A DNA stretch of 64,000 bases from Tetraselmis striata (GCA_006384855.1 VCJN01000555.1:1-64000); one strand, 5' to 3'. Counted from the stretch's first letter, positions 12,661-23,855 are shown. Numbers and translations: made by a program. The notes: generated by a model not told the origin, from the sequence alone.

Positions 12661-13046
12661 CCCCACGTGATCGCTTAGGCTGGGATATGTACCCATTTTT
12701 CGGTCACATTTCAGGTGCAATGCAATACTATACGAGAGTACTAAAAATGGCACATCGGCGTGTCCTCTTCGCGCCCTCAGTCGCGTAAAGTATTATCCGC
12801 CTCACCTTGGAAGATTGCGGACGCGAGGGCATGGCGACTGCGTTTCAAGCGTTTCAAGCCTGGAAATCGAGCCTCACTCGCGCAGAGAAGACGCCCCGGG
12901 CCTACGAGTCTATCGCCGACCTCAGAGATTGTGTTCGTCGGAACGAGATGCTACCTTTGAACCCTGCTGACAGCGACGCGGCGTTGGGGCGAGATGTCGG
13001 CGCAAGCGGCGGTGCGGGCTTCGCGTCCCGAGATGAGGGCTCCTTA

Positions 13047-13790
13047 GGCGGAGATGCGGGTCGGGGAGGCGGAGATGCGGCACCGCCACGTGAAGATGTG
13101 GCCCTGCGACTCCCACCAGCGGCACCCGAAGGCGCCTGGCGGCTTGACGTGGCTTCGCGTTTCGGCTTAGGCGCCTGGAAGGGGTCGTCGTCCTCCAACT
13201 CTTTCGCCATCTTAAAGGAGGAGTCGGCCCACGCTTCTTGGAATGCTTCTTGCGCAGCTTAATGGGCGACAAGCTGCTGCTCTTGCCTCCATAGGCGGAG
13301 ATGCGGGTCGGGGAGGCGGAGATGCGGCACCGCCACGGGAAGATGTGGCCCTGTGACTCCCACCAGCGGCACCCGAAGGCGCCTGACGGCTTGACGTGGC
13401 TTCGCGTTTCGGCTTAGGCGCCTGGAAGGGGTCGTCGTCCTCCAACTCTATCGCCATCTTGAAGGAGGAGTCGGCCCACGCTTCTTGGAATGCTTCTTGC
13501 GCAGCTTATTGGGCTACAAGCTGCTGCTCTTGCCTCCATAGGTGGAAATGCGGGTCGGGGAGGCGGAGATGCGGCACCGCCACGGGAAGATGTGGCCCTG
13601 CGACTCCCACCAGCGGCACCCGAAGACGCCTGACGGCTTGACGTGGCTTCGCGTTTCGGCTTAGGCGCCTGGAAGGGGTCGTCGTCCTCCAACTCTATCG
13701 CCATCTTGAAGGAGGAGTCGGCCCACGCTTCTTGGAATGCTTTTTGCGCAGCTTATTGGGCGACAAGCTGGTCTTGCCTCCCGTGCTCAA
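13047..13790. repeat. ~247-bp tandem repeat, 3 units
   Basis: Three successive units begin near GGCGGAGATGCGGGTCGGGG (about 13050, 13295 and 13545). Each contains the same GCGTTTCGGCTTAGGCGCCTGG and GGAGGAGTCGGCCCACGC segments. On the minus strand each unit can encode a stretch like MAIELEDDDPFQAPKPKRE followed by Ala/Ser/Arg-rich sequence. A plus-strand frame beginning at 12831 (MATAFQAFQAWKSSLTRAE) runs into the first unit. Either strand might derive from a real exon; no family is recognised. Confidence 0.75.
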
Positions 13791-13872
13791 CGCACCGTGC
13801 GGGCGCTTCGTCGCACTCGAAGGCTGAGGCTCACTCGGCGGCTTGGCAGTCTCCGAGGGACCAAGCCTGCTC

Positions 13873-13893
13873 GGGGGGGGGGGGGGGGGGGGG
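13873..13893. repeat. G homopolymer, 21 bp
   Basis: An uninterrupted G run. Similar G or C runs occur at 19216, 52711, 53010, 57679, 58146 and 58503. Length is prone to sequencing and assembly error. Confidence 0.9.
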
Positions 13894-14184
13894 CGGAGCT
13901 GCTCGAAGCTCTATCAAGAGACCTGCTGCAGCGCCGTTTTGGGAGCCATCTCCGCCGGACCCCGGTGGCGGTGGTTGAGATGCGGGCCTAGAGGACCCGC
14001 CAGCCTAACGCGGCGCCGCTACGACCAGGTAGTAGTGGTCGTCGACCAAGACGGTAGGGGGTAAAGAGCCGGCTCGGCAACCTTCCAGTATGAGGATTTT
14101 TATGACAAAAAGGGGATTTAATTGCCCATATGCTTTACAATACTATACAGATTGCAAGGCAGTACCACTAATGCCTGATATTTG

Positions 14185-14860
14185 CTCGCGGCACGCCGCA
14201 GATTGCTGCAGCGCTGCACCGCAGACGCTGCCTTTAGGCATGCTTGTATTTGCCTAGATGGCTGCAAACCATTTCGAATGCGGGGCTGCATGGCATAGAA
14301 GGGATGTGAACACGCACCGGCTTGACGATACTATGCAGATTGCAAGGCAGTACCACTAATGCCTGATATTTGTTGGCGGCACGCCGTAGATTGCTGCAGC
14401 GCTGCACCGCAGATGCTGCCTTTAAGCATGTTTTGATTGCCTGGATGGCTGCAAACCATTTATTAGTATGCGGGCCTGCATGGCGTAGAAGGGATATGAA
14501 TACGCACCTGCTTGTCGATACCATGCAGATTGCAGGGCAGAAGGGATAATACCTGATATTTGCGGGCGGCACGCCGCAGATTGCTGCAGCGCTACACCGC
14601 AGATGCTGCCTTTAGGCATGCTTTGATTGCCTAGATGGCTGCAAACCATTTCGTATGCGGGGCTGCATGGCATAGACAGGATATGAATACGCACCTGCTT
14701 GTCGATACCATACAGATTGCATGGCAGTAGGGATAATACCTGATATTTGCGGGCGGCACGCCGCAGATTGCTGCAGCGCTGCACCGCAGATGCTGCCTTT
14801 AAGCATGCTTTGATTGCCTAGATGGCTGCAAACCATTTAGTATGCGGGGCTGCATGAATC
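14185..14860. repeat. ~190-bp satellite, about 4 units (block B)
   Basis: The marker GGCACGCCG recurs near 14190, 14376, 14566 and 14754, in register with block A's satellite. It is followed at once by the same spacer and the GC minisatellite. Confidence 0.85.
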
Positions 14861-14887
14861 ACCAACATGCGCCGGTCGCCGCGCGTT

Positions 14888-15067
14888 GACGCGTTGGCGC
14901 CCCGCTGCGCCGGCCGCGGCGCGTTGGCGCCCCGCTGCGCCGGCCGCGGCGCGTTGGCGCCCCGCTGCGCCGGCCGCGGCGCGTTGGCGCCCCGCTGCCC
15001 CGGCCGCGGCGCGTTGGCGCCCCGCTGCCCCGGCCGCGGCGCGTTGGCGCCCCGCTGCCCCGGCCGC
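14888..15067. repeat. 30-bp GC-rich minisatellite, 6 units (block B)
   Basis: Six units contain TGGCGCCCCGCTG and end CGGCCGC; the last three share a CCCCGG variant. Block A has three units. A related inverted fragment (GCGCCAACGCGCCGCGGCC) lies near 19005-19040. Confidence 0.9.
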
Positions 15068-15237
15068 GCTAGCAAAGGGGAAGTGCGGTTTGTGAAATCG
15101 ACGGACAGGAGTCGATTAAACTCTTATCTGCGGTTGAGAATGATTTGTTGTGATAGTTGATTATGATTAATGAGGTATTGTCCAAGGAGCTATGGCAGCG
15201 AATTTCAAGCTGCATGAATCCCTTGTCACGGACCAAA

Positions 15238-17090
15238 CACGAACCCACGTTGCTTGCCGAGGTGCTCCGAGAGATGCGCCCTTAAAGTCGCCGAATCTCT
15301 TCCGACGACCAACCACAAGGCGCGTCCGTTGGTGTCGGGGTTTCTTGGGTGCTTTGGCGCGATGAGAAGTACACGACCCGCTGTCAACAGGCTGTCGAGG
15401 TAGTCCATTCGCGGCAGGGGCCTTTGCGTCATGTAGGTGCTCGGAATCTGCACGCGATAGATTACCGCCTTGGAGGCCGCCTGCAGCTATAGGAGCAAAT
15501 TCAGGTGAGCAAATTAAGGCGACATGGCAACGACAAAGGGATCCTTGCCTAGGGCAGCGTTACAAGAGCTAGGGGCGACAGTACACGGGTTTGTACACGA
15601 GAGATGCGGGCGTTCACCTGCCCCCACTGCGGAGATGCGGCGGGTAATCCCACCATTTACGGCGGTCAATTCGATCTCTCCACCCTCCGCATCTCTTGCT
15701 CGCCAGTCGTGCCAGCGGTGGCCTCAGCCACCGCTGCTTTGACGTCCGGGAGGACGTACCCGTCGTCCCCAATAAGGGCCTCCGGGTTCCAGTGCCGCGT
15801 CTCTTTCGCCGCCGTCATGGTTCTCGCCGTCTCGAATACACGAACCCACGTTGCTTGCCGAGGTGCTCCGAGAGATGCGCCCTTAAAGTCGCCGAATCTC
15901 TTCCGACGACCAACCACAAGGCGCGTCCGTTGGTGTCGGGGTTTCTTGGGTGCTTTGGCGCGATGAGAGTACACGACCCGCTGTCAACAGGCTGTCGAGG
16001 TAGTCCATTCGCGGCAGGGGCCTTTGCGTCATGTAGGTGCTCGGAATCTGCACGCGATAGATTACCGCCTTGTAGGCCGGCAGCAGCGGTAGGAGCAAAT
16101 TCAGGTGAGTGAACCAAGGCGACATGGCAACGACAAAGGGCTCCTTGCACAGGGCAGCGTTACAAGAGCTAGGAGCGACAGTACACGGGTTTGCACGCGA
16201 GAGATGCGAGCGCTCATATGCCCCCACTGCGGAGATGCGGCGGGTAATCCCACCCTCTACCTTTAAATTCTCTCCACCCTCCGCATCTCTTGCTCGTCAG
16301 TCGTGCCAGCGGTGGCCTCAGCCACCGCTGCTTTGACGTCCGCGAGGACGTACCCGTCGTCCCCAATGTGGGCCTCCGGGTTCGAGTGCCGCATCTCTCG
16401 CCGCCGCCATGGTTCTCGCTGTCTCGCATACACCAACCCACGTTGGTTGCCGAGGTGCTCCGAGAGATGCGCCCTTAAAGTCGCCGAATCTCTTCCGACG
16501 ACCAACCACAAGGCGCGTCTGTTGGTGTCGGGATTTCTTGGGTGCTTTGACGCGATGGGAAGTGCACGACCCGCTTTCAACAGACTGTGGAGGTAGTTCA
16601 TTTGCGGGCGGGGCCCTTGCGTCATGTAGGTGCTCGGAATCTGCACGCAACAGATTTTCCGCCTTGTAGGCCGGCAGCAGCGGTAGGAGCAAATTCAGGT
16701 GAGTGAACCAAGGCGACGTGACAACGACAAAGGGATCCTTGCACAGGGCAGCGTTACAAGAGCTAGGAGGGATAGTTCACGGGTTTGCACGCGAGAGATG
16801 CGAGCGCTCATATGCCCCCACTGCGGAGATGCGGGTAATCCCACCCTCTACCTTTAAATTCTCTCCACCCTCCGCATCTCTTGCTCGTCAGTCGTGCCAG
16901 CGGTGGCTTCAGCCACCGCTGCTTTGACGTCCGCGAGGACGTACCCGTCGTCCCCAATGTGGGCCTCCGGGTTCCAGTGCCGCGTCTCTCGCCGCCGCCA
17001 TGGTTCTCGCTGTCTCGCATACACGAACCCACGTTGGTTGCCGAGGTGCTCCGAGAGATGCGCCCTTAAAGTCGCCGAATCTCGTCCGAC
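15238..17090. repeat. ~595-bp tandem repeat, about 3 units (block B)
   Basis: Anchors ACGAACCCACGTTG and variants lie near 15238, 15838, 16430 and 17022. The first unit is the same subtype as the first two of block A; the rest match the later subtype. The junction with the coding-like segment (CCAACTTCAAGGCGTCGAC) is identical in both blocks. Confidence 0.9.
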
Positions 17091-18240
17091 GACCAACTTC
17101 AAGGCGTCGACAATTGTCACATCTCGCCCCCTCCTCACGGCAGTGAGTGGCGCGCAGCAATTGAGAAAGATGATGAGGAGCAGCCCCCCCCCCCTCCCCC
17201 GCCACGCTGTCGACATTGGCAGGACCCGAGCCGTAGTCCGGGTCTGCCATGACGAGGGCTTTTGCCGGGCCATTTTACCAGGGGACGAGATTCGCAGCTG
17301 CCGGTGAGCTTCTTGGACATACTCGTTGCAAATCCCCCGCAACTCGTTGTACACAAACCGGTGGTCTTCAGAGGCCAAGAAGGCCCGCATGTTCTCCGTG
17401 CTGCCTCTCGTCCCTGCCCCCCTCTCTTGCAGTCTGAGGTCATCGGGTATCGCGGATCGTGCATGATGTGTTAGAGGTCGTTGGCAGACAAGGACGAAAA
17501 CACGAAGCGGGTGGGAAACGGGGCGGGTGTCACCACTCATGTCGAGATGCGCGACGGCGAGGTGCGCTTAACGCAGCCCACGGCGCCCTGATGAGAGATG
17601 CAAGCGAAGATGCGAGTCCGCGTACCGTTGGAGTCGCTCCTGGGAGAGGGACCAAAGGTGGCACACCTTGAGGCTTGGGGGGTCAGGCTGAGGCTCGCGG
17701 TGAGGCAAAGGCTGCGAATCTCCGGCCCGGCTCGGGCCATATCGGTCCGCTTCCATGTTGCCTGCCGCCCGGCTGCATGGGCCTCATGGGCTGAGTCGTG
17801 GGTATTGGCGCATGAGACGCCCTCCTGCCGGAACGCAAGTGCATCTGCGGAGAATCTTGCGCCATGGGGGTCACTAGCAGTGTGTCGAGAGCCCTGCTCG
17901 TTGGGTCAAAGCCAAGTGCAGCCGCAGATGTCCCCGCCACGCACAGAAATGTGCAAGCGGGCAGATGTGCGTTTTGCTCTGCGAGGACGGTCTGCCATGC
18001 TTTTGTGCACCGAGAAGCGTTAAGATGCCTCAAAGAATACAAGCGCGAGGGAGCTTGCGAGGGGTGGATGAGTGGGAAGCACAGTGGCGGCGTAGCATTC
18101 GAGGCCAGAAAAAACGGTTGGCGTGGAAGGGTAGCGACGCATCTCGTCAAAGGGCGGTGGACAGGCGTGTAGTACATAGTGAAGGTTCATTTCACTGAAC
18201 AGTACCTCGGACAGTGTTGGCAAGAAAAGGAAGCCAGGTT
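17091..18240 (-). other. Coding-like segment of block B, unknown function
   Basis: This is a near-identical copy of 10181-11311, read on the minus strand with the same MAQDSPQMHLRSG and MRAFLASEDHRFVYNELRG stretches. Small differences (for example an extra GCTCGG near 17735) shift the downstream frame relative to copy A. It is therefore unlikely that both are intact genes. No family is recognised. Confidence 0.35.
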
Positions 18241-18267
18241 CACAGTACATTCGTACAGTGTTAGGCT

Positions 18268-18336
18268 GGACTCAAATTTGCACCCCCCAAAAGGGGTACA
18301 ATATTGAGTTAAGGGGGGTGCAATTTTGAGTCCAGA
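18268..18336. repeat. Hairpin repeat of the GACTCAAA family (block B end)
   Basis: This is the same hairpin as at 11335-11404, with arms beginning CTGGACTCAAATTTGC, followed by the same GTGCCCATTTTGACTCAATAAT tail. Confidence 0.7.
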
Positions 18337-18714
18337 AATGTGCCCATTTTGACTCAATAATCGCCCTTTTTCCCGGGAACGGAAACCGCAAAGTACAATG
18401 ACCACGACATGCTATGGGACTTCGTATCGCATATGATAACGGAGGGGCTAGTCGCTAAGTACGATTGGTGCTACCCGACGTTACAAATTCCGCCGTACGC
18501 GGGTAGTATGCTACAACTGTCTCCCAAAGTCCGTCCCTCACCCCTAAATGACGCCCCGTGACGCGGCGGTGTCTCCACCTTCTGCCTTTGCGCCATCTTC
18601 CAGCTAGCGCAACGGCATCGAGACTCTCGCAGTCTCGCAAGGTAACAAACGATCTCACATCACGACGTTCGACGCCAGCCGCTCGCCGCGATTGCAAAAC
18701 GACAACCCCGTACT

Positions 18715-19035
18715 ATGGACAACACACGGTTGCCTGACGACCCGTACGATTCGGAGGGGGGCGGTGGAGGCAACGCCGCGAGTTCGATAGATGACACTGC
18801 TAGCCTCACTGCCATGACGTTAGCGGGTGTTGCTGGCGTGCTGACAGTGCGACTCGACGAGTTGGACTCCCGCACCTCTTCCATTCAACAACCACCGCCA
18901 CCGAAAGCTGTTCCCGCGACGCCAGCCGACCACAACACTACCTGCGGTAAACCGTACGACATTTCGCGATCCGAAAACTGTACGAAGAATCTGTCCGCGA
19001 GGCAGCGCGGCGCCAACGCGCCGCGGCCGGGGTAG
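18715..19035 (+). CDS. Hypothetical protein, 106 aa, doubtful
   Basis: An ATG-initiated frame begins MDNTRLPDDPYDSEGGGG, with a Gly run, a mildly hydrophobic middle (AMTLAGVAGVLTV) and a Pro/Ser-rich end. Its last codons run into a fragment of the GC-rich minisatellite (RGANAPRPG), so the C-terminus at least is repeat-derived. No domain is recognised and no splice partner is evident. The surrounding 18374-18714 holds nothing else identifiable. Confidence 0.2.
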   Translation: MDNTRLPDDPYDSEGGGGGNAASSIDDTASLTAMTLAGVAGVLTVRLDELDSRTSSIQQPPPPKAVPATPADHNTTCGKPYDISRSENCTKNLSARQRGANAPRPG

Positions 19036-19668
19036 CGTGGCGGCGCCAACGCGCAGCAGGGTAGGAACGCGCAACAAGGTAACTACGCAGTAAATAGGCG
19101 GTTCTCATGGTAGTAGGAAGTTGCGTATATTCCCGGAACATGCTGCGTTACGATTTTGACCTATGACCTGCGTTGCGATTCTAGCTAAATGGGTGATAGG
19201 GAGCGGCATGGGTCCGGGGGGGGGGGGGGGGGAGGGGGTCACTTGATGTCACGGGGGTTGAGCCCCATTTCATATTCGTGCTTTCATGCCGGCTCGTGCT
19301 CCAGTGTGCCAGTTTCTTGACAGTACTTATCCAGCGCCTCTGCGCAGGCCGTGGATGTGGCGGGGCGGCTGAGGTGCCTGGCTGCACGGCGGCACCCCGG
19401 AAGCCCGGTCCCGTGCCCTCAAACATATCCACCACATCATGTGCGCCAGCGGCCTCCCGCTGTCCCAAAAAGCTTGGCTGCCAAAGAGGCAGGCTAGGGA
19501 AGTCTGGGTCCATGCATGCATGCATGCATGCATGAACTTGGTTCGTGCCTCAAGTAAGAACTGCCGCCCGTGTGCCCGCTCCGTGTCAGTGGTGCCACTG
19601 CCCTGGCCACGCACTTTACGTCCCACATCTGCAAATATCATAGGGCATGCATTCATATGACAACAGCC
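19036..19668. other. Unassigned region with G run and CATG microsatellite
   Basis: It contains a 17-bp G run at 19216-19232 and six CATG units at 19511-19534. Otherwise no gene with recognisable content. Confidence 0.4.
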
Positions 19669-19910
19669 AAGGCACAGTTGCGACAGTCTCAACAGGATAG
19701 AGACTCAAAGACAAACAAAGGTGGGTGTGCAGTGGTGGTGCCAAGGCGAAAGGCTACAGTGTTTTTGGAATAGAACAATTGTTTAACACAACGCTTACCA
19801 CATGGCAGCATTATACAGTACATATACTCGTAGTCTCAGGTACACATTGTACTAGTACACACAGGTACTAACTCGTAGTATATCGTACTCGTATAATTGT
19901 CACACAGTGC
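19669..19910. repeat. Dispersed repeat, matches 51120-51355
   Basis: About 230 bp are shared with 51120-51355 (CAATTGTTTAACACAACGCT, GCAGCATTATACAGTACATA, ending GTATAATTGTCACAC). Only the right half recurs twice more in the tandem units at 51356-51855. The repeat is unclassified; it may be the end of an LTR-type or other element. Confidence 0.7.
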
Positions 19911-19950
19911 GTATGAAGGTAAAGGCCGGCCGGGGTGGGGGAGGGGGGGG

Positions 19951-20046
19951 CAATAATTGAGTCAAAATGGGCACATTTTTGGACTCAAAATTATCCCCCC
20001 CCTTCACTCAAACTTGTACCCCTTTTGGGGGGTGCAAATTTGAGTT
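19951..20046. repeat. Hairpin repeat of the GACTCAAA family, inverted copy
   Basis: This is in the opposite orientation to 11335 and 18268: TTGAGTCAAAATGGGCACA, then GGACTCAAAATTATCC, ending GGGGTGCAAATTTGAGTT. The inner arms are more diverged than in blocks A and B. Confidence 0.65.
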
Positions 20047-20582
20047 ACGCCTAGTAATGTACGAATGTACTGTGAAACTGAGCTGTGCACACCGGTTCCC
20101 CGGGTACTCGCCAAATGAAATCCTCCCGGGGGTTGAAGCTGTGTATAGCGGGGTCACAATCCTGAGATGCAACTACCGAAACGAGTACGAGTAGTGAGTA
20201 GCATCCAGTTGATACAGTCAATATAAATATTACAGTCAAATATAACGTCATTTGATCAAAACTGAGAGCCCACGTGACCACCCGTCTCGCCCACCCATCC
20301 TGCCCTACCGATGCCAATCGGACAAACCTGCCGGCACCATCACGCGCATACCGCGGTAGCAGCGCGCTAACGCAGGCATATGGTGGCGTTCATGTGCCTC
20401 GTCTTGTGTGTCACGGGGAGGGATGGGGCTGGCGGCCGCTTGATGAGGGGGAGCGCGAGCGGTCACGTGCTAACATTACGCACGTAGCGCGTGCCACGTA
20501 GCCAAAAAGCGTTGCCAGCTACATATCTCGGATTTGAGACCCGGTTACTGTCTTCGGAAACGAGTACCTACGCGAACCGGTG
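20047..20582. other. Unassigned region
   Basis: No gene recognised. It separates the inverted hairpin from the inverted coding-like segment, at the place where blocks A and B have only a few tens of bases. The inverted copy is therefore either split by an insertion of ~0.5 kb or joined secondarily. Confidence 0.35.
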
Positions 20583-21705
20583 TGTGACACATCCCTCTTC
20601 TTGCCAACACTTTACGAGGTACTATATATTCACCTAGCTAGGGAAATGAACCTGCACTATGTACTACACATATGTCCACCGCCCTTTGACGAGATGCGTC
20701 GATACCCTTCCATGCTAACCTCGAATGCTACTCCGCCACTGTGCCTCTCACTCATCTACCAATGGCATGCACCCCCGCGCTTGTATTCTTCGAGGCATCT
20801 TCACGCCTATTGGTTCACAAAAGCATGGCCGACGGTCCTCGCAGAGCAAGACGCACCTCTGCCCGCTTGCAGAGTCATGTGGCGGGGACATCTGCGGCTG
20901 CACTTGGCGTTGACCCAACGAGCAGGGCTCTCGACACACTGCTAGTGACCCCCATGGCGCAAGATTCTCCGCAGATGCACTTGCGTTCCGGCAGGAGGGC
21001 GTCTCAGGCGCCAATACCCACGACTCAGCCCATGATGCCCATGCAGCCGGGCGGCAGGCAACATGGAAGCGGACCGCTATGGCCCGGGGCCGGAGATTCG
21101 CAGCCTTCGCCTCACCGCGAGCCTCAGCCTGACCCCCCAAGCCTCAAGGTATGCCACCTTTGGTCCCTCTCCCAGGAGCGACTCCAACGGTACGCGGATT
21201 CGCATCTTCGCTTGCATCTCTCATCAGGGCGCCGTGGGCTGCGTTAAGCGCACCTCGCCGTCGCGCATATCGACATGAGTGGTGACACCCGCCCCGTTTC
21301 CCACCCGCTTCGTGTTTTCGTCCTTGTCTGCCAACGACCTCTAACACCTCACGATCCGCAGGACCCGATGCCCTCAGATTGCAGGGGAGGGGCGGGGACG
21401 AGAGCTCGGCGAACATGCGGGCCTTCCTGGCCTCTGAAGACCACCGGCTTGTGTACAACGAGCTGCGGGGGATTTGCAACGAGTATGTCCAAGAAGCTCA
21501 CCGGCAGCTGCGAATCTCGTCCCTGGTTACATTGCCCGGCACAAGGCCCTCGTCTTGGCAGACCCGGACTGGCTGCGGCTCGGGTCCGGCCCATGTCGAC
21601 GGTGTGGCAGGGGGGGCTGCTCCTCATAATCTTTCTCAATTGCTGCGCGCCACCCACTGCCGTCCGGAGGAGGCGAGATGTGACAATTGTCGACGCCTTG
21701 AAGTG
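20583..21705 (+). other. Coding-like segment, third copy, inverted
   Basis: This is a plus-strand copy of the segment at 10181-11311 and 17091-18240. It begins after GTGTGTGACACATCCCTC and ends in GACAATTGTCGACGCCTTGAA, exactly where the other two copies enter their ~595-bp arrays. It carries MAQDSPQMHLRSG near 20954, a possible donor AAG|GTATGCC near 21148, a possible acceptor ATCCGCAG|GACCC near 21360 and ANMRAFLASEDHRLVYNELR near 21412. Because it lacks the array, it shows where segment and array were joined. Function unknown. Confidence 0.35.
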
Positions 21706-22699
21706 GGCTGCACCTGGAATCGTGAGCCCCTCCCCCCCTTCGCCTTCCACAGTGCCATTATGTTTTAGACGCTAGTCGGGGTGGAATCTCACCCTCGCGC
21801 CTGTCTCTCCCTGCATCTCCGCCATGTGGTAAGTCGCAGCAGCGTCGCCGCTTGGCGTCGTGCCGTGGCTGGAGCAGAATCGGCCGGAGGGTCCTTTTCG
21901 AGCTCCGGAAGGTCCGGAATCTCTGAACTGGCAGCATGGCGCGGAGCAAATCTCTCGTCCCCTCGGCGTCGCGGACGACCGCTACCGCACGGACGTCTGC
22001 CAAGGAAACGAGGACGCTGCGACATACTCGCGCCATGGCCTTGCTTTCCTCTTGTTAGTACAAGATGTCCACGCCAGCCCGCCCAAAGGAGGCGTCAAGC
22101 CTGCTTTCGTAACATGATGCCCGAGATTCAAGGACGTCGCGGGTTTCACCCCTTGCTTCCGCATCTCGGAGAGCATGCACCCTAACACAAGCGCGATGAT
22201 GCCGGGACCGGAGTGGCAAATTCTGTCTTGACGCATGGAGTAATAGGCCACACCTCGCTACATCAGGTCAAACCCACCCAATTGTATGTATACTTATACT
22301 AACATCTCGCAGCATGTACCTGCACTTGGGTACGAACCAAATGCCATGTATCCAGCAAGAATATGCTTTGTTGAAATGCAGCTCCACCCCATCTCCACAC
22401 AAATCATACACCCCGTTGTCTTTGTGAGAAAACTTCCCGTTGGTGGCAGCATCCATGGCCTTGCATGCTTCAGAGTTTCAAAACCCAATGATAGCTGGTC
22501 TCTGCATGTGCCTCGGCGCATAGCCCATTCCTCATCCCAACAGAATTGCTTCACCACCTGCATCGTGTTTCGTGCAACAACAATAACTGAAATACGCTTT
22601 GCGCTGATAATGCTGCCGATGAGTGGGGGCAAACGGAAGGGGGCGGGAGGGCATCACCGCACATGCGTTGACGTCGTAGAAAAACTTGCGCGGTTGAGG
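21706..22699. other. Mostly unassigned; possible coding remnant 22268-22632
   Basis: 21706-22267 contains GC-rich sequence without a recognisable gene. Between 22632 and 22268 the minus strand reads partly like protein (KQFCWDEEWAMRRGTC, then in another phase NGKFSHKDNGVYDLCGDG and FNKAYSCWIHGIWFVPKC). This suggests a decayed exon; I cannot place the family. Confidence 0.25.
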
Positions 22700-23340
22700 C
22701 GTGGCTGGGCGCGGGTGGCGCAGTGACTCGGGTGTCGAGCGCGTCAGATTGCACCGAGGGCAGCGGTCGTAGCCCCAGTCACCATCCAAGGAGAGGCCGT
22801 ACCGATGCTCGTCGCACGGGCAGCAATGAACGAGTTACTTCTTTATGTCCGGGACGTTCAGGCACTTATTCACCTGGTACGTCTCGGTAAGCTCCGACCC
22901 GTCCTTCGGCAGCATGTGTTTCTTCAACAGCTTCGGCAGCCTCTCCAACTAACGCCACCGTCTTTATGTTGTGCTTCAGCTTCCACTCGCAGAGATTGAG
23001 CGCGGCCTCCATCAGGTTGGCGTCGGCACCGGTGCACAATTGACGGCGTCTGTTGCGAAGGGGGTGGATAAACATGAGTTAGCAACGGACTAGTAGGCGC
23101 CACATAAGGGGGGAGGGGGAGTCGACATGATACATGCTCACCTCTTCCAGTCGTCGTACTTCCCTCGAGCGCTGATGGTCCCGGTACTAAAGTCATACTT
23201 CGCACCAGTGTCTCTTTCACCGTCGATGTCGCTGCGGATGTCGTCAGAGGGGTTGCCTTCCACAACCCCCCGCGACAATGCCTTCGGCGTCGCTATCGGC
23301 GTCGCTCTCGGCGTCTAGAAGTTCGCGTAGCTCCAGTAGG
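22700..23340 (-). pseudogene. CACTA/EnSpm transposase (Tnp2-like) remnant
   Basis: On the minus strand, an exon ends GKYDDWKR at a GTGAGC donor (about 23142). After an acceptor near 23050 comes ANLMEAALNLCEWKLKHN, then in another phase LPKLLKKHMLPKDGSEL and ETYQVNKCLNVPDIKK. After an in-frame stop this continues with HCCPCDEHRYG and CPRCNLTR. Order and spacing match the Tnp2 (Transposase_21) segment that normally reads LLLKHLLP...Y..KK......H.CP..C..Y......CP.C. It is truncated, and the phase shift and stop mean it is not functional. It lies just outside the left end of the large element at 23578. Confidence 0.55.
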
Positions 23341-23577
23341 TGCACATGTGCGCAAGCATGTAAAGGAACGCGCGCGTAACCGTCATCTTCAGCAATTCAT
23401 CGTTTGCACCTTGCCAATGCGATATTCTTACCAATACCTAAACTATGGGGCAACAACGGCGCGGCAAGCACCACCCCCGAAGGCACCGTCGGTGGGTGCG
23501 CAAGGGGCGCACCGCCGGTAGGTCGTCAATGGCGCATGGAGACAACCTGCGAGTGAAATCGCCCAGAACAGTAATTA

Positions 23578-23593
23578 AACCTATTTTGCACCG
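23578..23593 (+). repeat. Left terminal inverted repeat, 16 bp
   Basis: AACCTATTTTGCACCG is exactly complementary to 39299-39314. A second TTTTGCACCG follows 19 bp further in, and then TAGGGTTTG, which also has a counterpart near the right end (TTAGGGTTTGGGGG on its minus strand). Confidence 0.6.
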
Positions 23594-23763
23594 TGGAATT
23601 CATTTTGCACCGTAGGGTTTGTTTATACCCTAGTTCCCGGGTCTACTATCAGTACTTAAGACTCACTGGTGATGTAGCTTGGGTTTGTAGACCTTGGGTG
23701 CAGTGCAGCATTCACCAGCGTGCAGGCCAGCCGCGACGCATATCCAATGTTGGTTTTGGAGCA

Positions 23764-23783
23764 TTTTGTCCAAAATGGGACAA
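23764..23783. promoter_or_regulatory. GTCC-N6-GGAC palindrome 1
   Basis: TTTTGTCC-AAAATG-GGACAAGA, about 190 bp inside the left end and 73 bp beyond the stop of the transposase gene. It probably serves as a binding site for an element-encoded protein. Confidence 0.5.
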
Positions 23784-23855
23784 GATGAGGCAATGAAATC
23801 AGTATTTATTATGATGATTACATCCAGCGGCTAGCCATAAGACGTTGCTGATAGT

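Larger units (their letters stand above)
14008..18373. repeat. Mosaic satellite block, copy B
   Basis: This is a second copy of 3694-11442 in direct orientation, 4.37 kb long. It has four ~190-bp satellite units (about 14190-14860), six 30-bp GC units (14888-15067), about three to four ~595-bp units (15238-17090) and the coding-like segment (17090-18240). It ends with the hairpin at 18268-18336. Most sequence is near-identical to copy A, so the duplication or homogenisation is recent; array lengths changed independently. Confidence 0.8.

Noticed and set aside
14886-15095. Ala/Arg/Pro repeat proteins in the GC-rich minisatellite
   Set aside because: They follow from the 30-bp period; no start context, no conservation of one phase over another.
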